A stretch of 45,803 nucleotides of DNA, taken from contig JAJBUA010000076.1 of assembly GCA_020860565.1 (NCBI GenBank), positions 1 to 45,803 on the forward strand. The letters are read 5' to 3'. This document shows, one piece after another, positions 7,373 through 16,067 of the stretch. Numbering within the stretch: position 1 is the first letter of the stretch; every line of letters starts with the position of its first letter. This stretch comes from Clostridiales bacterium. Lineage in GTDB: Bacteria; Bacillota; Clostridia; Lachnospirales; Lachnospiraceae. The notes beneath the pieces were generated by a model, which saw only the letters and a program-made list of their open reading frames with translations, was not told where the DNA came from and did no database searches. The position numbers were made by a program, and so were the translations under genes.

Positions 7373-9934
7373 CTAGTCCGGATTGATCATCGTCGGCTCC
7401 GCCGCCTTTACCTCACTGTTTACCGTAGTAATCACCAGCACCGGATCCATATCATTGATCTCCCGGTAAGCTTCGACATAGTCGTTGATCTCCTGCTCCG
7501 TATGCATCTCCCGATTCAGCACACTTTCCGGAAGTACATTTCCGTAAGCTCCCGTGATCCTCATCAGGGTATCCGCGACGCCTCCCTCCGGCATATTCGC
7601 CGTATAAAAGGAACCAAAGGTTACGCCGTCTCTCAGGATAAACGCATTCTCCTCTGACACCTGAAATTCCCCCGTCACAGAGAAATACGCCGTATACGCG
7701 GTTCCTCCCTGATAATCGGATACATCCACCGCAAAGGAATTCTCCCCCAGATCAATCTCACGTCCGAGGATCATAACCTTCCCGTCATCTGCTGTCCTGG
7801 CGCCATCCAGATAAATCAGCCGGTCGGTCGTGCGCTCCCCTACGTGAAGCCCGTTGACCTGATATTTCCTGCCGCTCACGATCTCCATTGCCTGCAGGAC
7901 CACCGGATATTTCTTATAATTCAGTTCCGCCGTCATCGTCCGCACAGCCGCCGAATCGGTATCCATGCTGTCCTTTCCCGCCATATCAAAGGACACGTCA
8001 AACCTGCCTTCCTCATCCGTCATACATTCCACGAGAAGCGTACTGTCCTCATCCTTTATTTCCATCTTTACCCCGGGCACCGGCTGCTCATCCTCCCAAC
8101 TGAGGACCTGTCCGGTCAGCTCGGTAAGGGTGAAGATCACTTCCTGCCAGGCTTCTGCGCCATTGATTGTAAGATTCGCCAGTTGCGAAGGCATCAAACC
8201 AAATCTCTTCCCGGTATCCGAAAAGTCCGCCATAAAATACTCCAGCTTTGTATTTAACTCCTTCTGTCTGGCAAGCTGCGACGCAGTAAGACCGTATTCC
8301 GCCGCAATGCATCCGTAATACCGTGACACATAGCAGGCTTTAACCGCGTTACAGAGGATATAACGAAAAGTCTGTTCATCCTCCATGGTCCATGTCTTTG
8401 GTACGCTAACCAGAGTTTCCTTATAAATCTGCTCGAAAGCAGCCATGGCATCCGTCTCATACAGGATTCCCTGTACCGCTGTCAGAAAGGCCTCCTCGTC
8501 GTCCAGCGCTCCCGATGTAAATGTACTCCATAGTCCGGAAGCCATTGTCACAAATCCGAAAAAGCTGTCTCCCAGAAAAGCAAGTCCATTTGCCGTCACG
8601 TTAACCAGATTTTCCTGCCACCACTGTTTCTGTTTATCTCTGAAACCGGAGATTCCGCTGCTGCCGTATGCTTCCACCCGATCAGCAAAAGACTGATATA
8701 AACTGGCCGGAAGCGCAAGCTGTTCCAGATCTTTCTTTCTCTCCAGAAACTCCTCACACGCAGACTTCATCCATTCATCCCCGCTGTCAAATCGTGTTGC
8801 CAGAGAACCATAAGAAATCATCCACCCCACGACAGTCAGGAGATTGCTCACCTGACCCATACCCTTCGCCTGATCAGAAGCATTCTCTGCCGCCATCTGA
8901 ATACTCGCGTATTCACTCGCATCCTCCAACGTTATCAATGCCATGCTGTTTGGACCTGGATTATGTGTACTCAGCTCATGTTCCATGATCTCCACTGCTG
9001 ACTCCAGATCCGCCTGTTCGCCGTAAACGACCGCACCCATGATATTCCACGCATCATCATAACTTCGAGAAGATATATCCCAGAGAATCTGAGCCAGCTG
9101 ATCGTCCATTTCCAGCATCGAATCTGCGAATTTATTCAGATATTTTGCGTCAAGGATCTCATCAATACCAGAAAATGTGTATGCAACGGCATAAGTGTCC
9201 AGAGAAAACAGATTGCGCAGATACGTGGAAAGAGTCGCTCCCAGATCCATATAAGCCAGGTTTTTCCCCGAATATCCGAGATCACTGTACTTAAAATCAT
9301 AAGTCGCGCGATCCTGATAAAATTCTGCCAGCCGATCCAGTACCGTCTCCCGATTGCGATAAAGCAGTAAAGGAAATGTCCCTGCCGTTGTTATCACAAT
9401 AGAAAAATCACCCTTTAAATCAGCCATTGTCACAAAAGCATCCAGCGGCACATACCAGTCCTCCTCATACAGCATCGGACTGCTCCCCATATCGATCATC
9501 TCATCGAAAAACGCATTGCTATAGGTGGCTGTATTGCTGCCGATCGTCATATAAATGGATGTCTTATTAAGAACTGCTTTGGCATTGCTACGATCAAAAT
9601 AAACCGGAAAATCCAGAAAATCGCCCAGAGAATCCAGCTTCCCATATACGACATGGTTTTCATCCACGATCACCGGAAGGTAAGCATTCCTCTTCGCAAC
9701 TATGGATACACCGCTTTTATCCATGGTCTTATCGGCAATCGTCTCAACACCCAGATAACCGGTCGCCGGGAAAGTGGTCGGCTCCGGCATCTCTTCGAGT
9801 TTTTTCAGCGAATAAGGATTCGCCTCCTGCGAGCTGTTTACTCCCGGCACCTCCTTATCGGAGCATGCAGTCACATTTCCTGCCATAACAATAGCCAGAA
9901 TGAATGCCGCGGCGCGGCGTAGCTGTCTTTTCAT
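7373..9934 (-). CDS. Large lipoprotein of the kinase/STAND island
   Basis: An 853-residue predicted lipoprotein. The signal peptide ends at VTAC (Cys24). Residues about 60-190 resemble the copper amine oxidase N-terminal or stalk fold (YLPVIVDENH, then WYVPLDAF), although without a confident match. The middle is mostly helical with no recognised domain. Near residues 650-720 there is a carboxypeptidase-regulatory-like beta-sandwich pattern (PVPGVKMEI, then TDEEGRFDV), followed by a beta-rich end. The start at 9934 has AAGGGG upstream; the frame also reaches 9973 without a ribosome site. Its promoter (9967-10008) carries the island motif. I do not recognise a specific family. Confidence 0.75.
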   Translation of the reverse strand: MKRQLRRAAAFILAIVMAGNVTACSDKEVPGVNSSQEANPYSLKKLEEMPEPTTFPATGYLGVETIADKTMDKSGVSIVAKRNAYLPVIVDENHVVYGKLDSLGDFLDFPVYFDRSNAKAVLNKTSIYMTIGSNTATYSNAFFDEMIDMGSSPMLYEEDWYVPLDAFVTMADLKGDFSIVITTAGTFPLLLYRNRETVLDRLAEFYQDRATYDFKYSDLGYSGKNLAYMDLGATLSTYLRNLFSLDTYAVAYTFSGIDEILDAKYLNKFADSMLEMDDQLAQILWDISSRSYDDAWNIMGAVVYGEQADLESAVEIMEHELSTHNPGPNSMALITLEDASEYASIQMAAENASDQAKGMGQVSNLLTVVGWMISYGSLATRFDSGDEWMKSACEEFLERKKDLEQLALPASLYQSFADRVEAYGSSGISGFRDKQKQWWQENLVNVTANGLAFLGDSFFGFVTMASGLWSTFTSGALDDEEAFLTAVQGILYETDAMAAFEQIYKETLVSVPKTWTMEDEQTFRYILCNAVKACYVSRYYGCIAAEYGLTASQLARQKELNTKLEYFMADFSDTGKRFGLMPSQLANLTINGAEAWQEVIFTLTELTGQVLSWEDEQPVPGVKMEIKDEDSTLLVECMTDEEGRFDVSFDMAGKDSMDTDSAAVRTMTAELNYKKYPVVLQAMEIVSGRKYQVNGLHVGERTTDRLIYLDGARTADDGKVMILGREIDLGENSFAVDVSDYQGGTAYTAYFSVTGEFQVSEENAFILRDGVTFGSFYTANMPEGGVADTLMRITGAYGNVLPESVLNREMHTEQEINDYVEAYREINDMDPVLVITTVNSEVKAAEPTMINPD

Positions 9935-9966
9935 AATCAGCCCCTTTGTCAGTTTTGCTGGTGATC

Positions 9967-10008
9967 TTATCATGATTTTTCCTTTGAGACAACAAGGTCA
10001 ACTTTAAC
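9967..10008 (-). promoter_or_regulatory. Island promoter 2: GTTAAAGTTNACC element before the lipoprotein pair
   Basis: On the minus strand GTTAAAGTTGACC (10008-9996), TTGTTG at the -35 position (9995-9990), 17 bases, and TGATAA at the -10 position (9972-9967). The predicted leader is about 26 bases. The element begins 12 bases after the stop codon of the STAND ATPase gene. Confidence 0.65.
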
Positions 10009-10020
10009 AGTTTACGGTAT

Positions 10021-12141
10021 CTACTCTAACCGATCCCCCGCCTCCGCCAGTTTCGCCCCTACTCGTTCGATCCAGTCCCGGCGGGCCTGAAAATGCCGGT
10101 TTAAATCTTCAAACACGATCCGGTATTCCTGCGCCGCCTCCTGCGTACGACCGGCAGCCATATAGAGATCGCCCATCTGTTCCCGGCACATCAGAGTATC
10201 TTTAAAATACCTTCCCCGGTAATGCAGCGCACGCTCCAGAGATTCGATCGCCAGCTGCTCCGCCTGCGTGAAATCACCCTTAGCCTGATAAATCATGATC
10301 AGCACCTGATCGTATTCATTGAGGCGGTATTCCGCTCCCTCTATTTTCCGCATGGCAGCTTTCGCATCTGTACAAAGAGCCAGCGCCTCATCTGTTATTC
10401 CCTGCAAAAACAAAAGTTCCGCTTTTCGCAGGCGATGCGACTGCCAGACGGTCTCGATATCGGTATCATGGCTGTGTAAAATTCCCTTTTCCCTGCAAAA
10501 TTTCCGGTATTCATCAAAGTACGCCGTTCCCTTTTCATTGTAAAAAGCTGCCTTTTCCAAAAGTCCCTCGGACTGATACCGGCGGGCCAGCTTCATATTT
10601 ACCTCCGACATAAGACGCTTATATCTTGTATCCAGCGGCTCACACTGACTCAGACTGCGAAATGCTTTTTCGTACCATATGTTTGCCTGCCGGATATCCA
10701 TCCAGTTATAGTAAACTGCCGCCATTCTCAGATACATTTCCCCCGTGAGCTGATGGTATTCGCCAAAATCCCGTTCTACACATTCCACGATTTTCTTCTG
10801 CCATTCTTCAGCCTCTTCATAATATTCCTGAATCCACAGCCAGGTAGACAGACGCTCCAGTTCGATGGCAAACCACGATAACGGGCGCGGAAAGGCTTTC
10901 ATAATCGCAAAGACATACGGCTCCATTTTCTGATTCTCTGCGTAGGTGTCCTCCCACATATTCCACTGGGCATTGCAAAAAGCCGCCACCATACCGCGGC
11001 AGTTCGTCAGTGTCGGTGTAAAAAGCTGTCTCACCGCCTCAGCAACCAGCGGATGCAAAGACAATACACACTCCTCGTCCTGTTTCTGTCGATTGAGCAG
11101 CAGACAGGATTCCAGCCGATCCAGTGTCTTTGCGGATACCTTCGAGATCTTCAGATACAACGACTGCGGGATTCCCTTAACCGGCATAACAGAGAGTTCT
11201 CTCAGTGCCTGTTTTTCCTCCTGTCTGAGCGAAAAACGTGAAAAAAGATCCATCAGGTTTTCCAGAGACGGTTTCCCCTCTGAGAAAATCGCCTCTGTCA
11301 TATCTTCAGTTTTTCCTTCCCGCCACTCATTGTCCGCAATCCGGATCTTCATCAGCAGTACCTGGCCGCCTACCTGTCTGCAGTATTGATCCAGACACTC
11401 TCTTTCCTCCTCACTGACAGATCCTTTTGCGTAAGCGGACAGAAACTGATCCCACTCCTGCCGTGTTTCAAACCCGGATATCGGAATGCCTCCCTCAAAT
11501 CCCCATACCGACGGATGCATGCGGGTCGTCACGATGATATCACAGGGAATGGCAAAGACCTCGTCCCTTCCTGCGTCCTTCTCCCGATTCCAGTCATCGA
11601 TCACCAGCAGGAGCTTTTCCTCTCCGGCGATCCCGGTCAGGACCCGTATTTTCTCCCGGAAATAGTTGATCCGGCTCCCGTATTCATCGCGGGAATACTG
11701 CAGATTGCTGATCGATACCTGAACGTCGTCACAGATGGCTGACCGGATTCCCGCATCCCCATAGATGAAAAGCACATGGTCGTAATCCTTCCCCTTCCGC
11801 CGCACGTATTCCCTGGCAATGGAACTTTTTCCCATGCCGCCCATCCCGTAGAGGATGACCGGTGCCTGCCGGTCCATCAGTTCTTTCTCGATCCGGCTTA
11901 GGATCGCCTCCCTGCCTACAAAGATTTCCTCCGGCATCCGGTTATTCTGTGTGAGCAGACGCATCACGCAGGATTCCCGGTATCGCCCACGCGCTTCTTC
12001 CAGGTGAATCCTCTCACCGGCTTCCTGTTCTTCACTTTGAAATCCGGCCGGCGTATCCCGATACCGGGCGCGAAGCTCAAACTGCCGTTCTTTCCATTCC
12101 AACAGATCCTTCTCGTAATTTTCTCTCCCACTCATACCCAT
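10021..12141 (-). CDS. STAND/NB-ARC ATPase with TPR-like C-terminus
   Basis: A 706-residue signal-transducing ATPase. An N-terminal charged helical segment is followed by FVGRE, Walker A GMGGMGKSS (about residues 100-108), Walker B LLLVIDDW (about 178-185) and the sensor-type IIVTTR. This is the NB-ARC arrangement known from AP-ATPases and bacterial STAND proteins. A winged-helix-like region comes next, and the C-terminal half is a helical array of TPR-like repeats with many paired aromatic and alanine positions, the usual ligand-sensing module. It has no obvious enzymatic effector domain. It lies 14 bases after the adaptor gene in the MATE-led operon. The ATG at 12141 is preferred over GTG 12147. 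It may act in defence, stress or envelope signalling; I infer none firmly. Confidence 0.85.
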   Translation of the reverse strand: MGMSGRENYEKDLLEWKERQFELRARYRDTPAGFQSEEQEAGERIHLEEARGRYRESCVMRLLTQNNRMPEEIFVGREAILSRIEKELMDRQAPVILYGMGGMGKSSIAREYVRRKGKDYDHVLFIYGDAGIRSAICDDVQVSISNLQYSRDEYGSRINYFREKIRVLTGIAGEEKLLLVIDDWNREKDAGRDEVFAIPCDIIVTTRMHPSVWGFEGGIPISGFETRQEWDQFLSAYAKGSVSEEERECLDQYCRQVGGQVLLMKIRIADNEWREGKTEDMTEAIFSEGKPSLENLMDLFSRFSLRQEEKQALRELSVMPVKGIPQSLYLKISKVSAKTLDRLESCLLLNRQKQDEECVLSLHPLVAEAVRQLFTPTLTNCRGMVAAFCNAQWNMWEDTYAENQKMEPYVFAIMKAFPRPLSWFAIELERLSTWLWIQEYYEEAEEWQKKIVECVERDFGEYHQLTGEMYLRMAAVYYNWMDIRQANIWYEKAFRSLSQCEPLDTRYKRLMSEVNMKLARRYQSEGLLEKAAFYNEKGTAYFDEYRKFCREKGILHSHDTDIETVWQSHRLRKAELLFLQGITDEALALCTDAKAAMRKIEGAEYRLNEYDQVLIMIYQAKGDFTQAEQLAIESLERALHYRGRYFKDTLMCREQMGDLYMAAGRTQEAAQEYRIVFEDLNRHFQARRDWIERVGAKLAEAGDRLE

Positions 12142-12155
12142 GTTCACCCGTCATA

Positions 12156-13094
12156 TTAACCCTTCAGAGCTTTAAAATACAGAAACCGCAGATCTTCTTT
12201 TTCTCCCAGACAGACATCCAGACATTGATAAGCCTCCTGAAGCCAAACGGAGCATTCCGCGGGATCCATCCCCCTGCAGGATTCCTCGTAAAGCTTCAGA
12301 AATCCCAGAATCAGCCGGTCCAGATGACTGCCTCTTGCCGTGGTATGTTTCTCTGTTAACGGCAGATATCCGAATCCTTCCAGATATTCACTGACCAGAC
12401 GACGGTTAAGAAAAGGCTGCGCAAATATGATAATATGCCGGATCATGCTTCTTCTCGGAATCTCTCCCAGCAACAGCATCTGACGGCTGAATTCCGAATC
12501 ATAATTAATGCTGTCAAAATGTTTTTCCGATCCCTTATGATTCTTCTGTCCGAGATAAGCTCTCGCATCCATATAATAAAAATGCCGCAGATAATGCTTC
12601 ATGTCCTGGCGCCGCACACCCATCCGCATCCGGCGGATCGGATGAATCTTATCCAGATATTCCGCTGCCAGTTCATCCAGTCTGCTGCGTCTTTGTTCGT
12701 AGATCCTGCCTTCGGGCGTCTCCGGCTCCGGCTCCGTCCCAAAGGTCCGATCACAACGGTCACAATAGGAAATCAGTAACTCTCTCTGCTCTTCCTCTGA
12801 CAGATCCATCGCGCGTCCAAACGCCACACACTGACTCCGGTTGACCGGCATGTGTCTGCCGGTCCGCCAGTAGCGTATCTTTAATGTATCCGAGGACTTT
12901 TGCGGCAGCGACGCATACATTTTTGCGTAGATCAGTTCATCCGCCTCGGTTTTCTTGAAGATCCCTTCTGTTTTCCGAAACCGCTCATAACGTTTCTTCA
13001 GCCAGACCATCTCCGGCCGCTCCTCTTCTCCCAGGCGGATACAGGTCCTGGCCAGTTCTTCCAATTCTGCTTTTACCTGCTCCGTTACGATCAT
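12156..13094 (-). CDS. Conserved-looking helical protein, possible HTH adaptor for the STAND ATPase
   Basis: A 312-residue soluble, basic, helical protein. Residues about 30-110 (LKKRYERFRKTEGIF, TLKIRYWRTGRHMPVN, then FGRAMDLSEEEQRELL) resemble a helix-turn-helix or XRE-like module with a C-terminal acidic helix. A CDRCDRTF stretch follows, and the rest is helical without known motifs. GAGGTGAG precedes the ATG. The gene sits between a MATE transporter (44-base gap) and the STAND ATPase (14-base gap), which suggests one operon. It could be the DNA-binding regulator of the shared island motif or a signalling adaptor for the ATPase. Both are inference; I do not recognise the family. Confidence 0.6.
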   Translation of the reverse strand: MIVTEQVKAELEELARTCIRLGEEERPEMVWLKKRYERFRKTEGIFKKTEADELIYAKMYASLPQKSSDTLKIRYWRTGRHMPVNRSQCVAFGRAMDLSEEEQRELLISYCDRCDRTFGTEPEPETPEGRIYEQRRSRLDELAAEYLDKIHPIRRMRMGVRRQDMKHYLRHFYYMDARAYLGQKNHKGSEKHFDSINYDSEFSRQMLLLGEIPRRSMIRHIIIFAQPFLNRRLVSEYLEGFGYLPLTEKHTTARGSHLDRLILGFLKLYEESCRGMDPAECSVWLQEAYQCLDVCLGEKEDLRFLYFKALKG

Positions 13095-13138
13095 TCCATC
13101 TCACCTCGAACTTTTCTCACTCTGTCATGCGGCTCAAC

Positions 13139-14467
13139 TCATTCTGCGATTTCATTTCTCAGACATCTACGGTAAATCAGGACTCCGGTCACAGCGGGGA
13201 TTCCCCATTTGAATGCCGCGCACCAGCAAACCGCTGTATATCCGTATTGCGGCATCAACCCCCACGCAAAGATCAGACAGACGGCTGCCTCCAGTCCTCC
13301 CAGCAGCGGCAGCGCCCGGTAGACTCCCATTGACTGAAGAGAATTTCTCATGATGATATAGCAGCTCACCAGCGGCAGCGCGCAGATCTGGATCCGCAGG
13401 ATCCGGCTTCCGGCCTGCAGACTGGTCTCAGAAAGCTCCGCTCCCGACAGGGACCGGATGATCACCGGAGCAAACATCAGTACACTCACGATATAAATGA
13501 CACAGAGAATGGCACTCGCGGCCAGCAGCTTCTGATTCCAGCGGTCTGCTTCTCTGATCCGATCCCTTCCCCTGTTCTGTCCGGTGATCAGTCCCGCCGT
13601 CACGGCGAATGCACCCAGGGATGACATCAGAAAATTGACCGGCACCTGACCATAGGAATAACCGGTCAGAATATCCTCCGGCAGCGTATTGATCCTCCGC
13701 TGGAACAAAAAGGCTCCCAGGCCAATGATCATCATCATGAAGGATTTGGAACATCCGTTTTGCAAAAGCTCCGACCAGACGGAGCGCGCCGGCAGGCAGG
13801 GTGACATCAGGAGTTTTCTCCCGACAGGCTGCCGCAAAACCCATAAAAACAGCAGCGCTGCCACCCAGAGATGATTCGTCAGCACAGCCAGCGCCGACGC
13901 CTCCACCCCCAAGCCGCCCTGAACGATCAGCAAAACCATCACACAGGTCTGCACAACGACGCTCATCATCGATAAAAAAGCCGGCACACGGCTCTCACCC
14001 AGAGCCTCTGCTACCTGTACCAGCAGATTTTCCAGCGCCCAGAACCCGCCGCCAAAGAGGATCACCCTCATGTAAGGCCTTGCATCTTCACGCATATAAT
14101 CAGGAATATTAGCCAGCGTCATGATCATGTCCGCCAGCCCGGACAGAAAAATGCCCAGAATGATCATGCAGAGGCAAAGCCACAGGGATCCCCACAATGA
14201 CTCCCTCTGCCGTTTGATATCTCCCGATCCGATACATCGGTTGATAAAGAATCCAAATCCCGTAGTCATACTTACATAGAGATAACTCTCCATGCTCAGG
14301 CACGAACCACAGGCTACTATCACTGCCAGCGCCCCGGGCGTCAGGAAACGCCCGCTGACTGCCGCATTCACCATCGAATACCCATTGCTGAACACCGTTG
14401 AAACAAACAACGGCAATATAAACTGACCTACTTCTCTGTCAGACAATTTACCTGTAAAGTTATTCAT
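13139..14467 (-). CDS. MATE family multidrug/organic cation antiporter
   Basis: A 442-residue integral membrane protein with about twelve hydrophobic spans in two homologous halves, as in MATE exporters (DinF/NorM/MepA type). Family signatures include the N-terminal PLFVSTVFSNGYSMVNAAV stretch, LGESRVP between halves, and VPVNFLMSSLGAFAVTAGLI in the second half. Such proteins export drugs or metabolites using Na+ or H+ gradients. The start at 14467 has GAGGGTG upstream; a TTG at 14482 is less likely. It is the first gene of the MATE-adaptor-STAND operon and has island promoter 3. What it exports is unknown; linkage to an NB-ARC ATPase is unusual. Confidence 0.88.
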   Translation of the reverse strand: MNNFTGKLSDREVGQFILPLFVSTVFSNGYSMVNAAVSGRFLTPGALAVIVACGSCLSMESYLYVSMTTGFGFFINRCIGSGDIKRQRESLWGSLWLCLCMIILGIFLSGLADMIMTLANIPDYMREDARPYMRVILFGGGFWALENLLVQVAEALGESRVPAFLSMMSVVVQTCVMVLLIVQGGLGVEASALAVLTNHLWVAALLFLWVLRQPVGRKLLMSPCLPARSVWSELLQNGCSKSFMMMIIGLGAFLFQRRINTLPEDILTGYSYGQVPVNFLMSSLGAFAVTAGLITGQNRGRDRIREADRWNQKLLAASAILCVIYIVSVLMFAPVIIRSLSGAELSETSLQAGSRILRIQICALPLVSCYIIMRNSLQSMGVYRALPLLGGLEAAVCLIFAWGLMPQYGYTAVCWCAAFKWGIPAVTGVLIYRRCLRNEIAE

Positions 14468-14510
14468 CTCACTCACCCTCAAGTGTAAAAAACACTTTTT
14501 CAGGTGAAAA

Positions 14511-14552
14511 ATAACACAAATTCAACAATCGTGCAATCAGGTAAACTTTAAC
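14511..14552 (-). promoter_or_regulatory. Island promoter 3: GTTAAAGTTNACC element before the MATE operon
   Basis: On the minus strand GTTAAAGTTTACC (14552-14540), TGATTG at the -35 position, 17 bases, and TGTTAT at the -10 position (14516-14511). Overall length and register match the other two copies. It begins 12 bases after the mgtE stop codon, the same offset as copy 2 has from the STAND gene. Confidence 0.6.
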
Positions 14553-14564
14553 AATTTAAATGTT

Positions 14565-15992
14565 TCACCCCGCCAGATGCAGCACCTGCAGCAACAGCAC
14601 CCAGCACAGTCCATAATACACAACAACCGCAACCAGATCATTGACCGTGGTGATCAGCGGCCCGGAGGCTGCCGCCGGGTCGACGTGGATCTGTTTGAAG
14701 AAGAGCGGAATCACCGTCCCCACCGTACTGGACACCAGCATCGCGGTCACCATGGCGATCCCGATACAGCCGGAAATCGCATATGCATACGCAAACGACT
14801 GTCCCTTGGCGATAACCAGGAAAAGTCCCACGACCAGAAAGGACGCGATCCCAAGGATCAGACCGTTGCAAAAACCCACTCTGGATTCCTTCAATACCAG
14901 TCCTATCTTCTGGCGCGCAGTCAAAGTCTCATCCATCAGCACGCGGATCGTAACCGCCAGCGACTGTGTCCCGACATTGCCGGACATACCCAGGATCAGA
15001 GACTGAAACGCCATGATCAATGTCAGCTGGGCAACCACCTTCTCAAAGGAACTCACTACTCCGGACACAAAAAGCCCCAGAAACAGCAGGGTGATCAACC
15101 ATGGCAGCCGCTTCTTCATGCTCTCCGGAAGCGTCTCCGAAAGCTCCTCTTCTGCGGTCAGACCTGCGAAACGGGCATAATCCTCCCCCATTTCCTCATC
15201 CACGACTTCAATCAGGCTCTGAGAGGTGATAACTCCCAGCACGTGATTCTTATTATCCAGAACCGGGATCGAATCTTCCGAATAATCCTTCAGCTTCTCA
15301 ATACATTCATCAATACTTTCATGGGCATAGACATAGGGGAACGAGGTCGCAATCACCGACTCCAGAGAATCCCCCTGACGGGCGATAATCAGCTCACGCA
15401 GATCAATCGTCCCGTAGAAGACGCCTGCTTCATCCACAACAAAGATCGTAGAGACATTTTCATTCTCCCTGGCCTGTTTCAGAAGCTCCCGCATGGCTCC
15501 CTTGATCGAAAGATCCCGCCGGATCAGAATATAGTCCGTGGACATCCGGCTGCCGATCTCATCCTCATCAAAGGAAGCGATCAATTCGATATCCCGCTTG
15601 GCCTCCTCGTCCATCAGGCTGAGCAGAAGCCTGCGCCTTTCCCCGGGAATCAGGCTGAGGATGGATGCCACACGATCCGAATCCATCTCGGAGACAATCG
15701 CAATCTCTTTTTGCAGATCCATCTCCTTCAGACAACGGATCGCGTCATCTTCCTCCATATATTCGAAAATGCCAGACAATGTCTCCAGATCCAGCAGATT
15801 AAAAAGCTTCGTCTGCTCCTGTGCGGTCAGTCTGGGAATCGCCTGCGCAATATCGTTATTATGATAATCCTCCAGTTTTTCCTGAAGAATCCTGGGGGAA
15901 CGGTTACTGCGTACAACTGCAATAATTTCCTCCACATAATCCGGTTTTTCCACCCGGTCTTTTTCTGTCAAAATCTCATCCGGCTTTCCCAT
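14565..15992 (-). CDS. mgtE: Magnesium transporter MgtE (copy 1)
   Basis: A 475-residue Mg2+ channel/transporter. The cytosolic N domain of helical repeats contains DAIRCLKEMD and DEDEIGSRMSTDYI. A CBS pair follows (VSTIFVVDEAG, EDSIPVLDNKNHVLGVIT), then five membrane spans with MSGNVGTQSLAVTIR and the C-terminal DPAAASGPLITTVNDLVAV pore motif. The start at 15992 is chosen because the leader GGTGAGAAT-ATG is identical to that of the neighbouring copy, and this gives the same 475-residue length. The frame also opens at 16019. It lies 75 bases after the second copy and is probably co-transcribed. No M-box riboswitch is visible upstream of the pair. Confidence 0.95.
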   Translation of the reverse strand: MGKPDEILTEKDRVEKPDYVEEIIAVVRSNRSPRILQEKLEDYHNNDIAQAIPRLTAQEQTKLFNLLDLETLSGIFEYMEEDDAIRCLKEMDLQKEIAIVSEMDSDRVASILSLIPGERRRLLLSLMDEEAKRDIELIASFDEDEIGSRMSTDYILIRRDLSIKGAMRELLKQARENENVSTIFVVDEAGVFYGTIDLRELIIARQGDSLESVIATSFPYVYAHESIDECIEKLKDYSEDSIPVLDNKNHVLGVITSQSLIEVVDEEMGEDYARFAGLTAEEELSETLPESMKKRLPWLITLLFLGLFVSGVVSSFEKVVAQLTLIMAFQSLILGMSGNVGTQSLAVTIRVLMDETLTARQKIGLVLKESRVGFCNGLILGIASFLVVGLFLVIAKGQSFAYAYAISGCIGIAMVTAMLVSSTVGTVIPLFFKQIHVDPAAASGPLITTVNDLVAVVVYYGLCWVLLLQVLHLAG

Positions 15993-16067
15993 ATTCTCAC
16001 CTGTATTCCCTGTTTTCATATAGCAGACTATCTTCTGTCATTAAACTGATAACTGATCAGACAGCAT

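Noticed and set aside
14577-16049. 490-codon plus-strand frame opposite mgtE copy 1
   Set aside because: Antisense shadow of a clear MgtE gene; composition rich in His, Gln and Arg, with no domain or ribosome site.
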